From: CAWFYI01 sp963820105
GTDB taxonomy: Bacteria > Patescibacteriota > Saccharimonadia > Saccharimonadales > UBA4665
Reading direction: 5' to 3'
DNA: 64,000 nucleotides
Assembly (NCBI GenBank): GCA_963820105.1
Contig: CAWFYI010000003.1
Location: 1 to 64,000 of the forward strand
Positions 57,381-64,000 of this stretch are shown in pieces (the first letter of the stretch is position 1; every line of letters begins with the position of its first letter). The notes below the pieces were generated by a model. The model was given only the letters and a program-made list of their open reading frames with translations, had not been told where the DNA came from and made no database searches. A program made the position numbers and the translations under genes.

Positions 57381-58822
57381 CCGCGGGTACCCTTGTGGAA
57401 CAATACTACCCAGAACGTTTTGGCGATTATGACCGCGTCGCCCCAGAAGCTCCAGTTCTGCACATAGTATAGATCCAGTTTGCGCCGTTCGGTGAAACTC
57501 AGGTCGCTGACCCCGGAAATCTGCGCAAGGCCGGTCATGCCCGATTTTACGCTCAGGATAAGATTCTTCTGTTCGGATTTATCTAGTTCGTAAGGCACCA
57601 GCGCTCTGGGGCCGACCAGACTGATGTCAGCTTTGACCACGTTGAAGAGTTGGGGCAGTTCATCCAGGCTGGTGCGGCGCAGGAAATGTCCTATGGCGGT
57701 CACGCGCGGGTCGCGTTCCAGATGATCGCCGGCGGCCCGGTATTCTTTGCCGAGTTCCGGACGCCCCATCTTGCGAAAGGCCTCTTCCGGTTCCATGCCG
57801 CTGTAACCGGGTTTATGCGTACGGAACTTGAAAACTCGTACAGGGGTATTGAAACGGCTCAGGCGGGTCTGCTGGAAGAATACCGGGCCGCCGTCAGACA
57901 GTTTCACGGCGACGGCTATGACCAGCATGAACGGCGACGCTACAGCCAGGAACAAACCGCCCAGGAACAGATCGGTCAATCGCTTAACCACCCGGCCCCA
58001 ACCGATGAGCGCCGTCTGATGCACGGCGATTATCGGTATGGTGTGGAACAGATCTACTTCTATGTTGCCGACGAACAGCTCGCTGTTGCCGGGAACGAAG
58101 CGGTAAGCGGCGTGATTCTCCTGGGCGTAAGTCAGGATTTCGTCGTTGTTTTCGCCGGCGGCGTAAAGCTCGGTCTGGATTATGGTATGCAGCGGGCGTC
58201 CCTTCAGATGATCGATGGCTTCGGAGAAGCTTTTGTACTCGCGGTATGAATCGTAGTGGTGCCTGAGCTTGTGGCGCACTCCGCCCACGACCCCGGCGAC
58301 CTTATAGCCGGTGATATTCGTATTTCCCAGGGCGTCGAGCAGGCGCTGGGTGGTCTTGGTATCGCCTACCAGCAGTACGTTATTGATGCCGAAACCGTAG
58401 CTGAACAGCTGGCGTCTAAGCCCGCGGGCCAGCGTGCGCTCGGCCAGCACCAGGAAAAATGCCAGGCCGAAGCCGTACACGGTGACCAACCGCGCCGGGA
58501 AGATTACGACGTCTGTCATGTAGCTGTAGCTGATGACGAACAGGATACCGATGAAGCAGCCGATGAGCAGGCGCCCAAGCTCGCTGAACCGCTTGTCATA
58601 AAACCGCGAGTTATACAGGCCCAGCAGGCCGAAGATCAATATCCAGAACGGCAGCAAGCTCACAACCGTTTCCAAGTAATTGAAAGCGTGGACATGGGCG
58701 CTAATCGGCGTGTGACTGATGGTCACGCGCAGTATATACGCTATACTGAAAGCAAGGGTGATGGCTAGCGCATCGCCAATAATTAAAGCAAAGTTGTAAA
58801 TAACTGAAGCATTATTCTTCAT
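57377..58822 (-). CDS. Initiating polyprenyl glycosylphosphotransferase (WbaP/EpsE-like)
   Basis: Transfers the first sugar-1-phosphate to undecaprenyl phosphate, starting repeat-unit synthesis. It has 481 residues. The N-terminal half has about five membrane helices (ALIIGDALAITLAFSIAYIL, ETVVSLLPFWILIFGLLGLY) and a Rossmann-like cytosolic domain (VLLVGDTKTTQRLLDALG). The C-terminal bacterial sugar transferase domain shows GGLFLAVASPFMLVIAVAVK, VRVFKFRTHKPG, RVTAIGHFLRRTSLDELPQL and KADISLVGPRALVPYELDKS, the catalytic Asp-Glu pair included. It is the first gene of the three-gene minus operon. Confidence 0.94.
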   Translation of the reverse strand: MKNNASVIYNFALIIGDALAITLAFSIAYILRVTISHTPISAHVHAFNYLETVVSLLPFWILIFGLLGLYNSRFYDKRFSELGRLLIGCFIGILFVISYSYMTDVVIFPARLVTVYGFGLAFFLVLAERTLARGLRRQLFSYGFGINNVLLVGDTKTTQRLLDALGNTNITGYKVAGVVGGVRHKLRHHYDSYREYKSFSEAIDHLKGRPLHTIIQTELYAAGENNDEILTYAQENHAAYRFVPGNSELFVGNIEVDLFHTIPIIAVHQTALIGWGRVVKRLTDLFLGGLFLAVASPFMLVIAVAVKLSDGGPVFFQQTRLSRFNTPVRVFKFRTHKPGYSGMEPEEAFRKMGRPELGKEYRAAGDHLERDPRVTAIGHFLRRTSLDELPQLFNVVKADISLVGPRALVPYELDKSEQKNLILSVKSGMTGLAQISGVSDLSFTERRKLDLYYVQNWSFWGDAVIIAKTFWVVLFHKGTRG

Positions 58823-58880
58823 GGAGGTCTTTCAATTTCCGGATGTTAGCCCGTGAAAGGCTATACTAAATTGTAGCATT

Positions 58881-60221
58881 ATGAAGATATCCGCGTTGAA
58901 GTATACCGTCCTGTCGTGGGTAAGCATATTTACTATGCTGATCCTGATGCTCATGCCGTTCCACGCCTTGCTGACAGTATGGGGCTCCAGTCTGATCGGT
59001 CACTACACCGCGCTCCGGCTCTGGAAGGAAGTGCTGCTGGCTTTAAGCGTGGCCGGGGTGCTATACCTGTTACTTACCGATCACAAGATCCGCACCCATA
59101 CGCTTTCGCGCCGGCTGGTCTGGCTGATATTGGCTTACATTCTACTGAATGTTATCTGGGGTCTGCTGGCGCTCAATCAACATGACGTCACGGCCAAGGC
59201 ATTAGGCTACGGTCTGATAGTAAATCTTAGGTATCTGATCTTTTTCCTCGTTACCTGGTCTGTCGCGCTTCGCATGTCGCGTCTGCGTTCGCACTGGCAG
59301 TGGATGGTTTACTGGCCGGCCATGGGCGTGGCAGCCTTCGGACTGCTGCAGATCTTTATCCTGCCGCATGACTTCCTGCGGCATTTCGGCTACGGCACGC
59401 ACACCATACCGGCCGTAGAGACCATCAACCATAATTCCCGCTATGTGCGTACCGCTTCAACGCTCAGGGGAGCGAACCCGCTGGGCGCTTATCTGCTCAT
59501 ACCAATAAGCCTGCTGTCCGTGCTGTTGCTGAGCCCCAAACGCCGCACCTGGCTACAGGCCGGTTTCCTGACCGGGTTATTGGTGGTATTGTTCTTCAGC
59601 TTCTCACGCAGCGCCTGGGTCGGCGCCCTCTTAACCATCTGTGTAGTCCTGTTATTCAGTGTGCGCACCCGCGCCAGCCGGCGCGCCACCGTAGGAATAA
59701 TCGCCGGTCTTATCATATTGGCGGCGGGTCTGACGGCCGTGTTCCACCGCAGCCCCAAGTTTGAAAATTTCATCTTTCATACGCAGACACACTCGGAGGT
59801 CAAGACCACCTCTAACGAAAATCACCTGATGGCTTTGAAGAAGAACGGCAAGGACATATGGCGCCAGCCGCTGGGCCGCGGACCCGGCACTGCCGGCCCG
59901 GCCAGCATCTATAACGCGGGCCACCAGCCGCGTATCGCCGAGAATTATTTCGTACAGGTCGCGCAGGAAACGGGGTGGCTGGGCTTCGGCCTGCTTGCCC
60001 TTATTAATTTCGGCATTGGCTATCTGCTGTGGCTGAGGCGGGACGACCCCCTGGCGCTCAGCCTCTTCGCCAGCCTTATCGGCCTGACTTTCATCAATCT
60101 GTTATCGCATGCCTGGGCTGATGACACGCTGGCGTACGTCTGGTGGGGTCTGGCAGGCGTGGCCATGGCGCCGGACCGCAAGGCGGAAGCGGTCGAAAAA
60201 GCCGGTGAGAAAGATGGCTAA
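58881..60221 (+). CDS. O-antigen ligase/polymerase (WaaL/Wzy-like)
   Basis: A 446-residue membrane protein with about 11-12 helices (FTMLILMLMPFHALLTVW, GFLTGLLVVLFFSFSRSAWV) and the outward loop typical of this family, with LGRGPGTAGPASIYNAGHQP followed by RIAENYFVQVAQETGWLGFG. It would join or polymerise undecaprenyl-linked glycan units outside the membrane. A TATACT box lies 13 nt upstream of the ATG. It is divergent from the initiating transferase and closes the glycan locus. Confidence 0.88.
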   Translation: MKISALKYTVLSWVSIFTMLILMLMPFHALLTVWGSSLIGHYTALRLWKEVLLALSVAGVLYLLLTDHKIRTHTLSRRLVWLILAYILLNVIWGLLALNQHDVTAKALGYGLIVNLRYLIFFLVTWSVALRMSRLRSHWQWMVYWPAMGVAAFGLLQIFILPHDFLRHFGYGTHTIPAVETINHNSRYVRTASTLRGANPLGAYLLIPISLLSVLLLSPKRRTWLQAGFLTGLLVVLFFSFSRSAWVGALLTICVVLLFSVRTRASRRATVGIIAGLIILAAGLTAVFHRSPKFENFIFHTQTHSEVKTTSNENHLMALKKNGKDIWRQPLGRGPGTAGPASIYNAGHQPRIAENYFVQVAQETGWLGFGLLALINFGIGYLLWLRRDDPLALSLFASLIGLTFINLLSHAWADDTLAYVWWGLAGVAMAPDRKAEAVEKAGEKDG

Positions 60222-60495
60222 GATCTGCCCGGAACTGCGGTTCTTCAAATATCTGGCCGGCGGCAATCTGTATTTCCGGAACGCTCGCAAAGAGTCCAAA
60301 AATGACGGCTACATACGATATATTAAGCTAGAAAGGACTAACTATATGCACGCGGGAAAATCTTGCAGACGCTAATCAATTCAACGGCCAACTTCGTTAA
60401 TTGCAATGCTATAACTGACTCGCTAATTATTAAGCTTTTGAATTATGTCTGTGCCAGCCCTTTAGATTTTTATGGAAATTTTTATAATAATTTGA

Positions 60496-60834
60496 ATGAG
60501 CGATTTCGGGGTGTTAAAGCAGCTGGGACTGAACCAAAGCGACATCAGTTGTTATGTATGCCTGATTGAACAAGGTCCGGCAACGGCACAGGGGTTATCC
60601 AAGAGGCTTAGGATGTCGCCAACCAATCTATACGCGGTACTGGAAAAGTTGTCAGATCAGGGTTTCATTGATGCATTCAAGCTGACCACCGCACCGGCAT
60701 TGTTCAGAGCCAAACGATTGGACAGAGCGCTTAGCGCGAACTACATGCACCGTCGGCACCTGGTGCTGCCACTGTGCCACGAATTGAATATTCCATCGCC
60801 GCCTGCGTTGCCGCCGCGCTGCTGGCAACAGTGA
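60496..60834 (+). CDS. TrmB-like winged-helix transcriptional regulator
   Basis: A 112-residue protein with a DNA-binding winged helix of the TrmB type: LKQLGLNQSDISCYVCLIEQ, TAQGLSKRLRMSPTNLYAVL as the recognition region, EKLSDQGFIDAFKLTTAPAL. There is no sugar-binding C-terminal domain, unlike full TrmB. TATAAT (60483-60488) ends 7 nt before the ATG. The 274-bp gap upstream is AT-rich and shows no convincing gene or RNA. The target is unknown; the glycan locus beside it is a candidate. Confidence 0.8.
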   Translation: MSDFGVLKQLGLNQSDISCYVCLIEQGPATAQGLSKRLRMSPTNLYAVLEKLSDQGFIDAFKLTTAPALFRAKRLDRALSANYMHRRHLVLPLCHELNIPSPPALPPRCWQQ

Positions 60835-60857
60835 ACTAATAGTGGCATAATGCTAAT

Positions 60858-61340
60858 GTGAACGAAAAGCAAACATCCGAAGGCAAGACCATAAGGCCGA
60901 CCAAGAAGCAAAAGGAATTGCTCGGCTTCATAGAATCATTTATCAGCGAACACGGTTATAGCCCGAGCTACCGTGAAATCATGGCGGGGCTGAATTATAC
61001 ATCGGTGGCGACGGTTTCGCTGCATGTAAATAATCTTATAAAGCGCGGGCACTTGGCCAAGCGTGATCACTCGGCCCGTTCGCTGGAAATCGTCAAACAA
61101 GGCGAGAGCAAGGAGCCCACGAAAATTACCTCCAACCAGATAGCTCCAGGAGAGGAGAAGTGGCTGATCGAGAAGGTTGAGCACGCTTTCAAACAGGTCG
61201 AGGGCAGCGGCAGGCCGGACGATGACAATTTGGATAATCTGCAGATCCTGCTGGGAGCGTTAAAAGTTCTGGGCCTGGACGGCGCTTCGCAGAGTTTCGC
61301 GCCGCGGCTGACCGCGCTGAAACAGCGCCAGTCATCTTAG
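60858..61340 (+). CDS. LexA-like DNA-binding-domain protein lacking the protease domain
   Basis: About 160 residues from GTG 60858. The first 75 residues are the LexA winged helix: RPTKKQKELLGFIESFISEH, GYSPSYREIMAGLNYTSVAT, VSLHVNNLIKRGHLAKRDHS. The rest (about 85-160) is charged and helical and has no Ser-Lys protease (S24) signature (no A-G cleavage site or GDSM-like motif), so it cannot self-cleave on DNA damage as LexA does. It may control a fixed set of genes. A CATAAT with preceding TGG lies 6 nt before the GTG. Confidence 0.82.
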   Translation: MNEKQTSEGKTIRPTKKQKELLGFIESFISEHGYSPSYREIMAGLNYTSVATVSLHVNNLIKRGHLAKRDHSARSLEIVKQGESKEPTKITSNQIAPGEEKWLIEKVEHAFKQVEGSGRPDDDNLDNLQILLGALKVLGLDGASQSFAPRLTALKQRQSS

Positions 61341-61381
61341 CCGGGCGGCAGTTGTCCATATCACAATTGACAGCCTGCAAT

Positions 61382-61495
61382 TTTGGTCGTACTATCAGAC
61401 ACGCTATATGCGTTTTGCAATAGAGCATTACGCGTTTGGGGAAGAAGGGTGAAATTCCCTCACTGTGCCGCAACTGTGAAAGTCAGATGACCAAA
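61382..61495 (+). promoter_or_regulatory. Cobalamin riboswitch aptamer
   Basis: The core matches cobalamin riboswitches: GGGGAAG leading to AGGGTGAAATTCCCT (stem 61446-61449 with 61457-61460), ACTGTGCC, the B12-box GCCGCAACTGT at 61467-61477, and AGTCAGATGACC at 61481-61492. The outer stem P1 pairs TTTGGTC (61382-61388) with GACCAAA (61489-61495), seven perfect pairs. The peripheral hairpins of the larger class are missing, so this is a short form. It precedes the DUF4430 gene and should lower expression when B12 is plentiful. Confidence 0.88.
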
Positions 61496-61537
61496 TAGCG
61501 ATTAATCGAATCGAAACCTTCGAGCAAAGGTCCTGAC
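61482..61537 (+). promoter_or_regulatory. Alternative pairing region (riboswitch expression platform)
   Basis: GTCAGATGACC (61482-61492), part of the aptamer's 3' strand, can pair with GGTCCTGAC (61529-61537): nine pairs with an AT bulge. This competes with P1 and so could toggle between a ligand-bound and a free structure. The B12-box heptamer CAACTGT also recurs at 61545-61551 just before the terminator hairpin. Inferred from base pairing only. Confidence 0.5.
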
Positions 61538-61556
61538 GGTCTCACAACTGTATCCC

Positions 61557-61595
61557 CCTCCGCTTGGAATGTTTCAGTCGGAGGATTTTTGTTTT
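61557..61595 (+). terminator. Riboswitch-controlled terminator that also holds the ribosome binding site
   Basis: Stem CCTCCG (61557-61562) with CGGAGG (61579-61584), a 16-nt loop, then TTTTTGTTTT. The 3' arm contains GGAGG, which is the Shine-Dalgarno for the TTG start at 61589, four nt downstream. The same hairpin can therefore stop transcription and hide the ribosome binding site. Confidence 0.75.
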
Positions 61596-62227
61596 CCAGG
61601 CTCAAACAACACATTCCAGTCTTCGCGCCGCTTGGCGCCGGCCTGCTAATTATTACTTTGATAACCATTATGGGCGGCCTGTGGCAGTATAAATATCAAC
61701 TTGACCACTCATCCAGCCCTTACTCGCCGGCCTTAATCGCGCGCAATACCAAAATCACCGGTGAATCCGGTATCCCGCGACAGGCTGGCACCCAAAACGT
61801 ATCGCCGGGCAACGGCAGCGTTCTGTCAGGCAGTACGAATACTGTAAAATCGAATACCTACAACACTGACTGGACAGCCTCTGCGAGCAGTCCGGGCAGT
61901 GCCCAAGCCGCTTCGAGTACCTCGTCTGGCTCCGCGATCGTAGCTGTATCGTTAAGCGTTAACGGCAGCTACGCGGGCAAGGTTACACTCCTCAGCTCCG
62001 GCAACCAGTGCGACGTATTAAGCAAGGCCCGCAGTGAAGGCGTCATCAATTATCTGGATATGCGTTATGACCCGCAAAATAAGTCCTATGCAGTTTACGT
62101 CATCAATAATATTGGGGATAGCAACTCAGTCTGGTGGACTTATACAGTTAACGGCGGATGGGTACCCGGATGTAGCAGTACCCCTGTACACAACAATGAT
62201 TCAGTGAACTGGCAGTACATAAAATGA
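61589..62227 (+). CDS. Membrane-anchored DUF4430 protein (transcobalamin beta-domain-like)
   Basis: A 212-residue protein from TTG 61589, the only start that keeps the membrane anchor (APLGAGLLIITLITIMGGLW) and that has GGAGG in front. After a Ser/Gly/Thr-rich linker (about 45-110) comes a DUF4430 domain of about 100 residues: AIVAVSLSVNGSYAGKVTLL, YLDMRYDPQNKSYAVYVI and SVWWTYTVNGGWVPG, ending NDSVNWQYIK. DUF4430 corresponds to the small cobalamin-capping domain of intrinsic factor/transcobalamin. Regulation by the cobalamin riboswitch supports B12 binding. The next gene, 12 nt away, supplies the matching alpha domain. Confidence 0.82.
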   Translation: MFSRLKQHIPVFAPLGAGLLIITLITIMGGLWQYKYQLDHSSSPYSPALIARNTKITGESGIPRQAGTQNVSPGNGSVLSGSTNTVKSNTYNTDWTASASSPGSAQAASSTSSGSAIVAVSLSVNGSYAGKVTLLSSGNQCDVLSKARSEGVINYLDMRYDPQNKSYAVYVINNIGDSNSVWWTYTVNGGWVPGCSSTPVHNNDSVNWQYIK

Positions 62228-62239
62228 TAAGGAGCAACG

Positions 62240-63520
62240 ATGTCTAGACTACTGATTAAGAGAGCGCTGGTAGGTACGATAGCGGTGATAATGTTCGCGG
62301 CGCAGATGCCACTGACCGCTCTGGCCGCGACGGACCAAGCGGCCCTGTCCGCCGCCCAAGCAGGGGTTAATTATCTGGGAGCCAATCAGAATGCCGATGG
62401 GAGCATCTCGGGTAGCTTCGGTGGGACGAGTGATTGGGCGGTCATGGCTATCCAAGCTGACGGGAAACAGGCCGCCGCATTCAGTAATGGCGGCGCCTCA
62501 GCGCTAGATTTCATGAAGACGGACGTGCCCGGTCCGGCATCGGCGGCCACGGACGTGGAACGCAAGATTATTGCTATCGCGGCTGCCGGTCAGGACAGCA
62601 AAACTTTCGGCGGCTTTGACTACGACTCCGCGCTTGCCGGCTATCATGCCGGTCAACAGATCGGTGATCCGACTTTGCTGACTGATGACATGTTCGGTGT
62701 GATTGCGGCCGACGCGTCCAAAGATTCGGCACTGTATAGCACAGCGCAGGACGGACTTGACTATCTATTGGCTCATCAAGGGACTGACGGCGGCTTCAGC
62801 TATACCACTAACAGCTGCGCCTACTGCGGAAGCGACAGCAGCGACACCGCCGCCGCTATCATAGCCATGCAGGCAGCGATATCCATTGGGTTGTCGAACA
62901 CGAATCTTACGAGCGATGAAGCCAAAGCCACGGCTTATTTATTGAATACGCAGCAGCCGGATGGGGGCTTCGGGGCCGATATCTACAGCGCGTCGGATGG
63001 CGATTCGACCGCTTGGGGCTTAATGGCGCTGAATAGCGCCGGTGACGCCGCTGGCACCCAGGCGCTGGCGGCACGTGACTGGCTTATTAATAACCAGAAT
63101 GCCGATGGCGGCTTCAGCTACGGCGCCTATGGTATTACTGCCAGCGACACCTACACGACGGCACATGCCATCATCGCAATCCTTGGCACGACGTGGCTGT
63201 TACAACCCAGCCCCATTCACGGTTCGCCGCCCCCGCCCACAGTGACCCCGCCTTCACAGGCAACGCCAGCCAACCAGCCTGTCATCGGCACGCATACAAC
63301 TACGTATACGACGCCGGCCGATACTCCAGACACAAGTCCTGCGCCCCAAGTGAAGGCGGCCAGTACGCCCAAACCATCCAGCGGTAAAACGGTCGGCCCG
63401 AAGTTTGCCGGCGCAGGGAAGACCAGCTCACACAACATTTACTTTGCCGTCTTACTTGGTATCATTGCAGTAATGTGGTTCGCATTCGAACCGCGGAAAA
63501 ACAGGAGAGGTAAAATATGA
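62240..63520 (+). CDS. Anchored alpha/alpha-toroid protein (intrinsic-factor/transcobalamin alpha-domain-like)
   Basis: A 426-residue protein: signal peptide (LVGTIAVIMFAAQMPLTALA), then about 290 residues of helical repeats with the QNADGSISG/QGTDGGFSYT/QQPDGGFGADIY/QNADGGFSYGAY motifs and helices such as DSTAWGLMALNSAGD, the alpha6/alpha6-toroid pattern shared by terpenoid cyclase-like and cobalamin-carrier proteins. A Pro/Thr-rich stalk follows from about 325, and a C-terminal membrane helix (FAVLLGIIAVMWFAFEP) with basic end. In the context of the cobalamin riboswitch and the DUF4430 gene I read it as the larger B12-binding half. Its AAGGAG precedes the ATG by 6 nt, and its stop overlaps the next ATG. 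Confidence 0.8.
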   Translation: MSRLLIKRALVGTIAVIMFAAQMPLTALAATDQAALSAAQAGVNYLGANQNADGSISGSFGGTSDWAVMAIQADGKQAAAFSNGGASALDFMKTDVPGPASAATDVERKIIAIAAAGQDSKTFGGFDYDSALAGYHAGQQIGDPTLLTDDMFGVIAADASKDSALYSTAQDGLDYLLAHQGTDGGFSYTTNSCAYCGSDSSDTAAAIIAMQAAISIGLSNTNLTSDEAKATAYLLNTQQPDGGFGADIYSASDGDSTAWGLMALNSAGDAAGTQALAARDWLINNQNADGGFSYGAYGITASDTYTTAHAIIAILGTTWLLQPSPIHGSPPPPTVTPPSQATPANQPVIGTHTTTYTTPADTPDTSPAPQVKAASTPKPSSGKTVGPKFAGAGKTSSHNIYFAVLLGIIAVMWFAFEPRKNRRGKI

Positions 63521-64000
63521 AAACCAACCTAACCCAAAATACTAAGATGGGCGTTGCCCTGACCATAGTCTTCAGCGCGGTCTTGATGCGTCTGGTGCCG
63601 CACATACCGAACTTCGCACCCGTGACTGCCGCGGCGCTGTTCGGCGCGGCCTATCTGCCTAGACGCTACGCGTTGCTGATGCCGTTGCTGATAATGGCCA
63701 TAAGCGATTACGCATTGCTCTATATCAGCCCGTTCGGACACCCGGTGCTTAACCTCAGCCACTTACAACCCTTGAGCGCGATGCTCAGCGGTACCACAGC
63801 GTGGGTATGGGGAAGCTTCATGATCAGCGGACTGCTGGGCCTGTCGCTACGCAAGAATCCCGGTGCCCTCCGGATTGGCGGCACAAGCCTGCTGGCCTCC
63901 GCGCAATTTTTTCTGATAACGAATTTTGGCGTGTGGGCGGCGGGCGCGTACGCGCGGGACTGGTCAGGTCTGGTTGCCAGCTATGCCGCCGGGTTGCCAT
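63517..64000 (+). CDS. DUF6580-like membrane protein, putative B12 transport (ECF S-component-like), partial
   Basis: First 161 codons of a membrane protein that runs off the window. ATG 63517 overlaps the preceding TGA and follows AGGAGAGG. It has about five helices; features of the DUF6580/ECF-substrate-like family are RLVPHIPNFAPVTAAALFGA near the start, LLIMAISDYALLYI near 55-70 and ITNFGVWAAGAYARDW near 140. The family is a proposed vitamin uptake component. As the third gene under the cobalamin riboswitch it would be the channel that receives B12 from the two extracellular binding proteins. Substrate is inferred from context. Confidence 0.75.
   Translation, partial: MKTNLTQNTKMGVALTIVFSAVLMRLVPHIPNFAPVTAAALFGAAYLPRRYALLMPLLIMAISDYALLYISPFGHPVLNLSHLQPLSAMLSGTTAWVWGSFMISGLLGLSLRKNPGALRIGGTSLLASAQFFLITNFGVWAAGAYARDWSGLVASYAAGLP

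Noticed and set aside
60222..60495. AT-rich gap with a 68-codon frame at 60363-60569
   Set aside because: The frame overlaps the TrmB-like gene, has no ribosome binding site and no recognisable sequence. I see no RNA gene there.
61367..61395. TTGACA-N17-TACTAT promoter-like sequence in front of the B12 operon
   Set aside because: It would start transcription near 61402, cutting off the 5' strand of the perfect 7-bp P1 stem of the riboswitch. The stem is at the position expected for cobalamin riboswitches, so the real promoter should lie further upstream. It cannot be fully excluded.

Overview
The window looks like the chromosomal origin region of a Candidate Phyla Radiation bacterium, most probably Candidatus Saccharibacteria (TM7). 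I infer this from gene content: recF-dnaN-dnaA facing rpmH-rnpA-yidC-jag, a compact type IV secretion (T4SS) cluster with a PrgI-like protein, split VirB4 genes and wall-hydrolase proteins, very short intergenic gaps, and TGA used as an ordinary stop (many ATGA overlaps), which argues against the recoded Gracilibacteria/SR1 lineages. No 16S gene is present, so the phylum is not proven.

Layout. (1) About 1-1304: very GC-rich, actinobacterial-like DNA with a LuxR-family ATPase fragment and a frameshifted cytochrome P450. It is fused inside an ORF to the rest of the window and is probably an assembly chimera. (2) 1305-20248: T4SS locus (VirB2-like pilin, a VirB6-like protein split by a frameshift in a G6 run, PrgI, TraC/VirB4 pieces, two large surface proteins with M15-like, degenerate M23-like, phage-tail-lysozyme and CHAP domains, and a membrane-anchored propeller-like protein). 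It is interrupted by four unknown genes and by an adenosylhomocysteinase/adenosine-kinase-like pair on the opposite strand. (3) 20264-26300: replication origin region, recF/dnaN/dnaA on minus and rpmH/rnpA/yidC/jag on plus, with near-consensus DnaA boxes in 24043-24326. (4) 26377-60221: a roughly 34-kb cell-surface glycan locus. It holds nucleotide-sugar genes (ManB/ManC, Gmd/RMD, a GDP-fucose-synthase-like protein, Ugd/UXS, a WecB-like epimerase, GlmS), many glycosyltransferases, an ABC exporter (Wzm/Wzt), a Wzx-like flippase, an initiating sugar-phosphate transferase, a WaaL/Wzy-like ligase, and a secreted protein with B-lectin repeats. (5) 60496-61340: two small regulators, TrmB-like and a LexA DNA-binding domain without its protease half. 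(6) 61382-64000: a cobalamin riboswitch followed by a DUF4430 protein, an alpha/alpha-toroid protein resembling the other half of intrinsic factor/transcobalamin, and a DUF6580-like membrane protein that runs off the window.

How it fits together: the glycan locus builds and exports a surface polysaccharide; the T4SS locus with its hydrolases and the lectin are plausible tools for attaching to and opening a host cell wall; the last operon looks like a vitamin B12 scavenging system in which the two domains of animal intrinsic factor are separate anchored proteins under B12 control. Many lone genes have an extended -10 element 6-11 nt before the start codon, suggesting leaderless transcripts. 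Several single-base disruptions in the first 3.4 kb suggest lower sequence quality near the left end.
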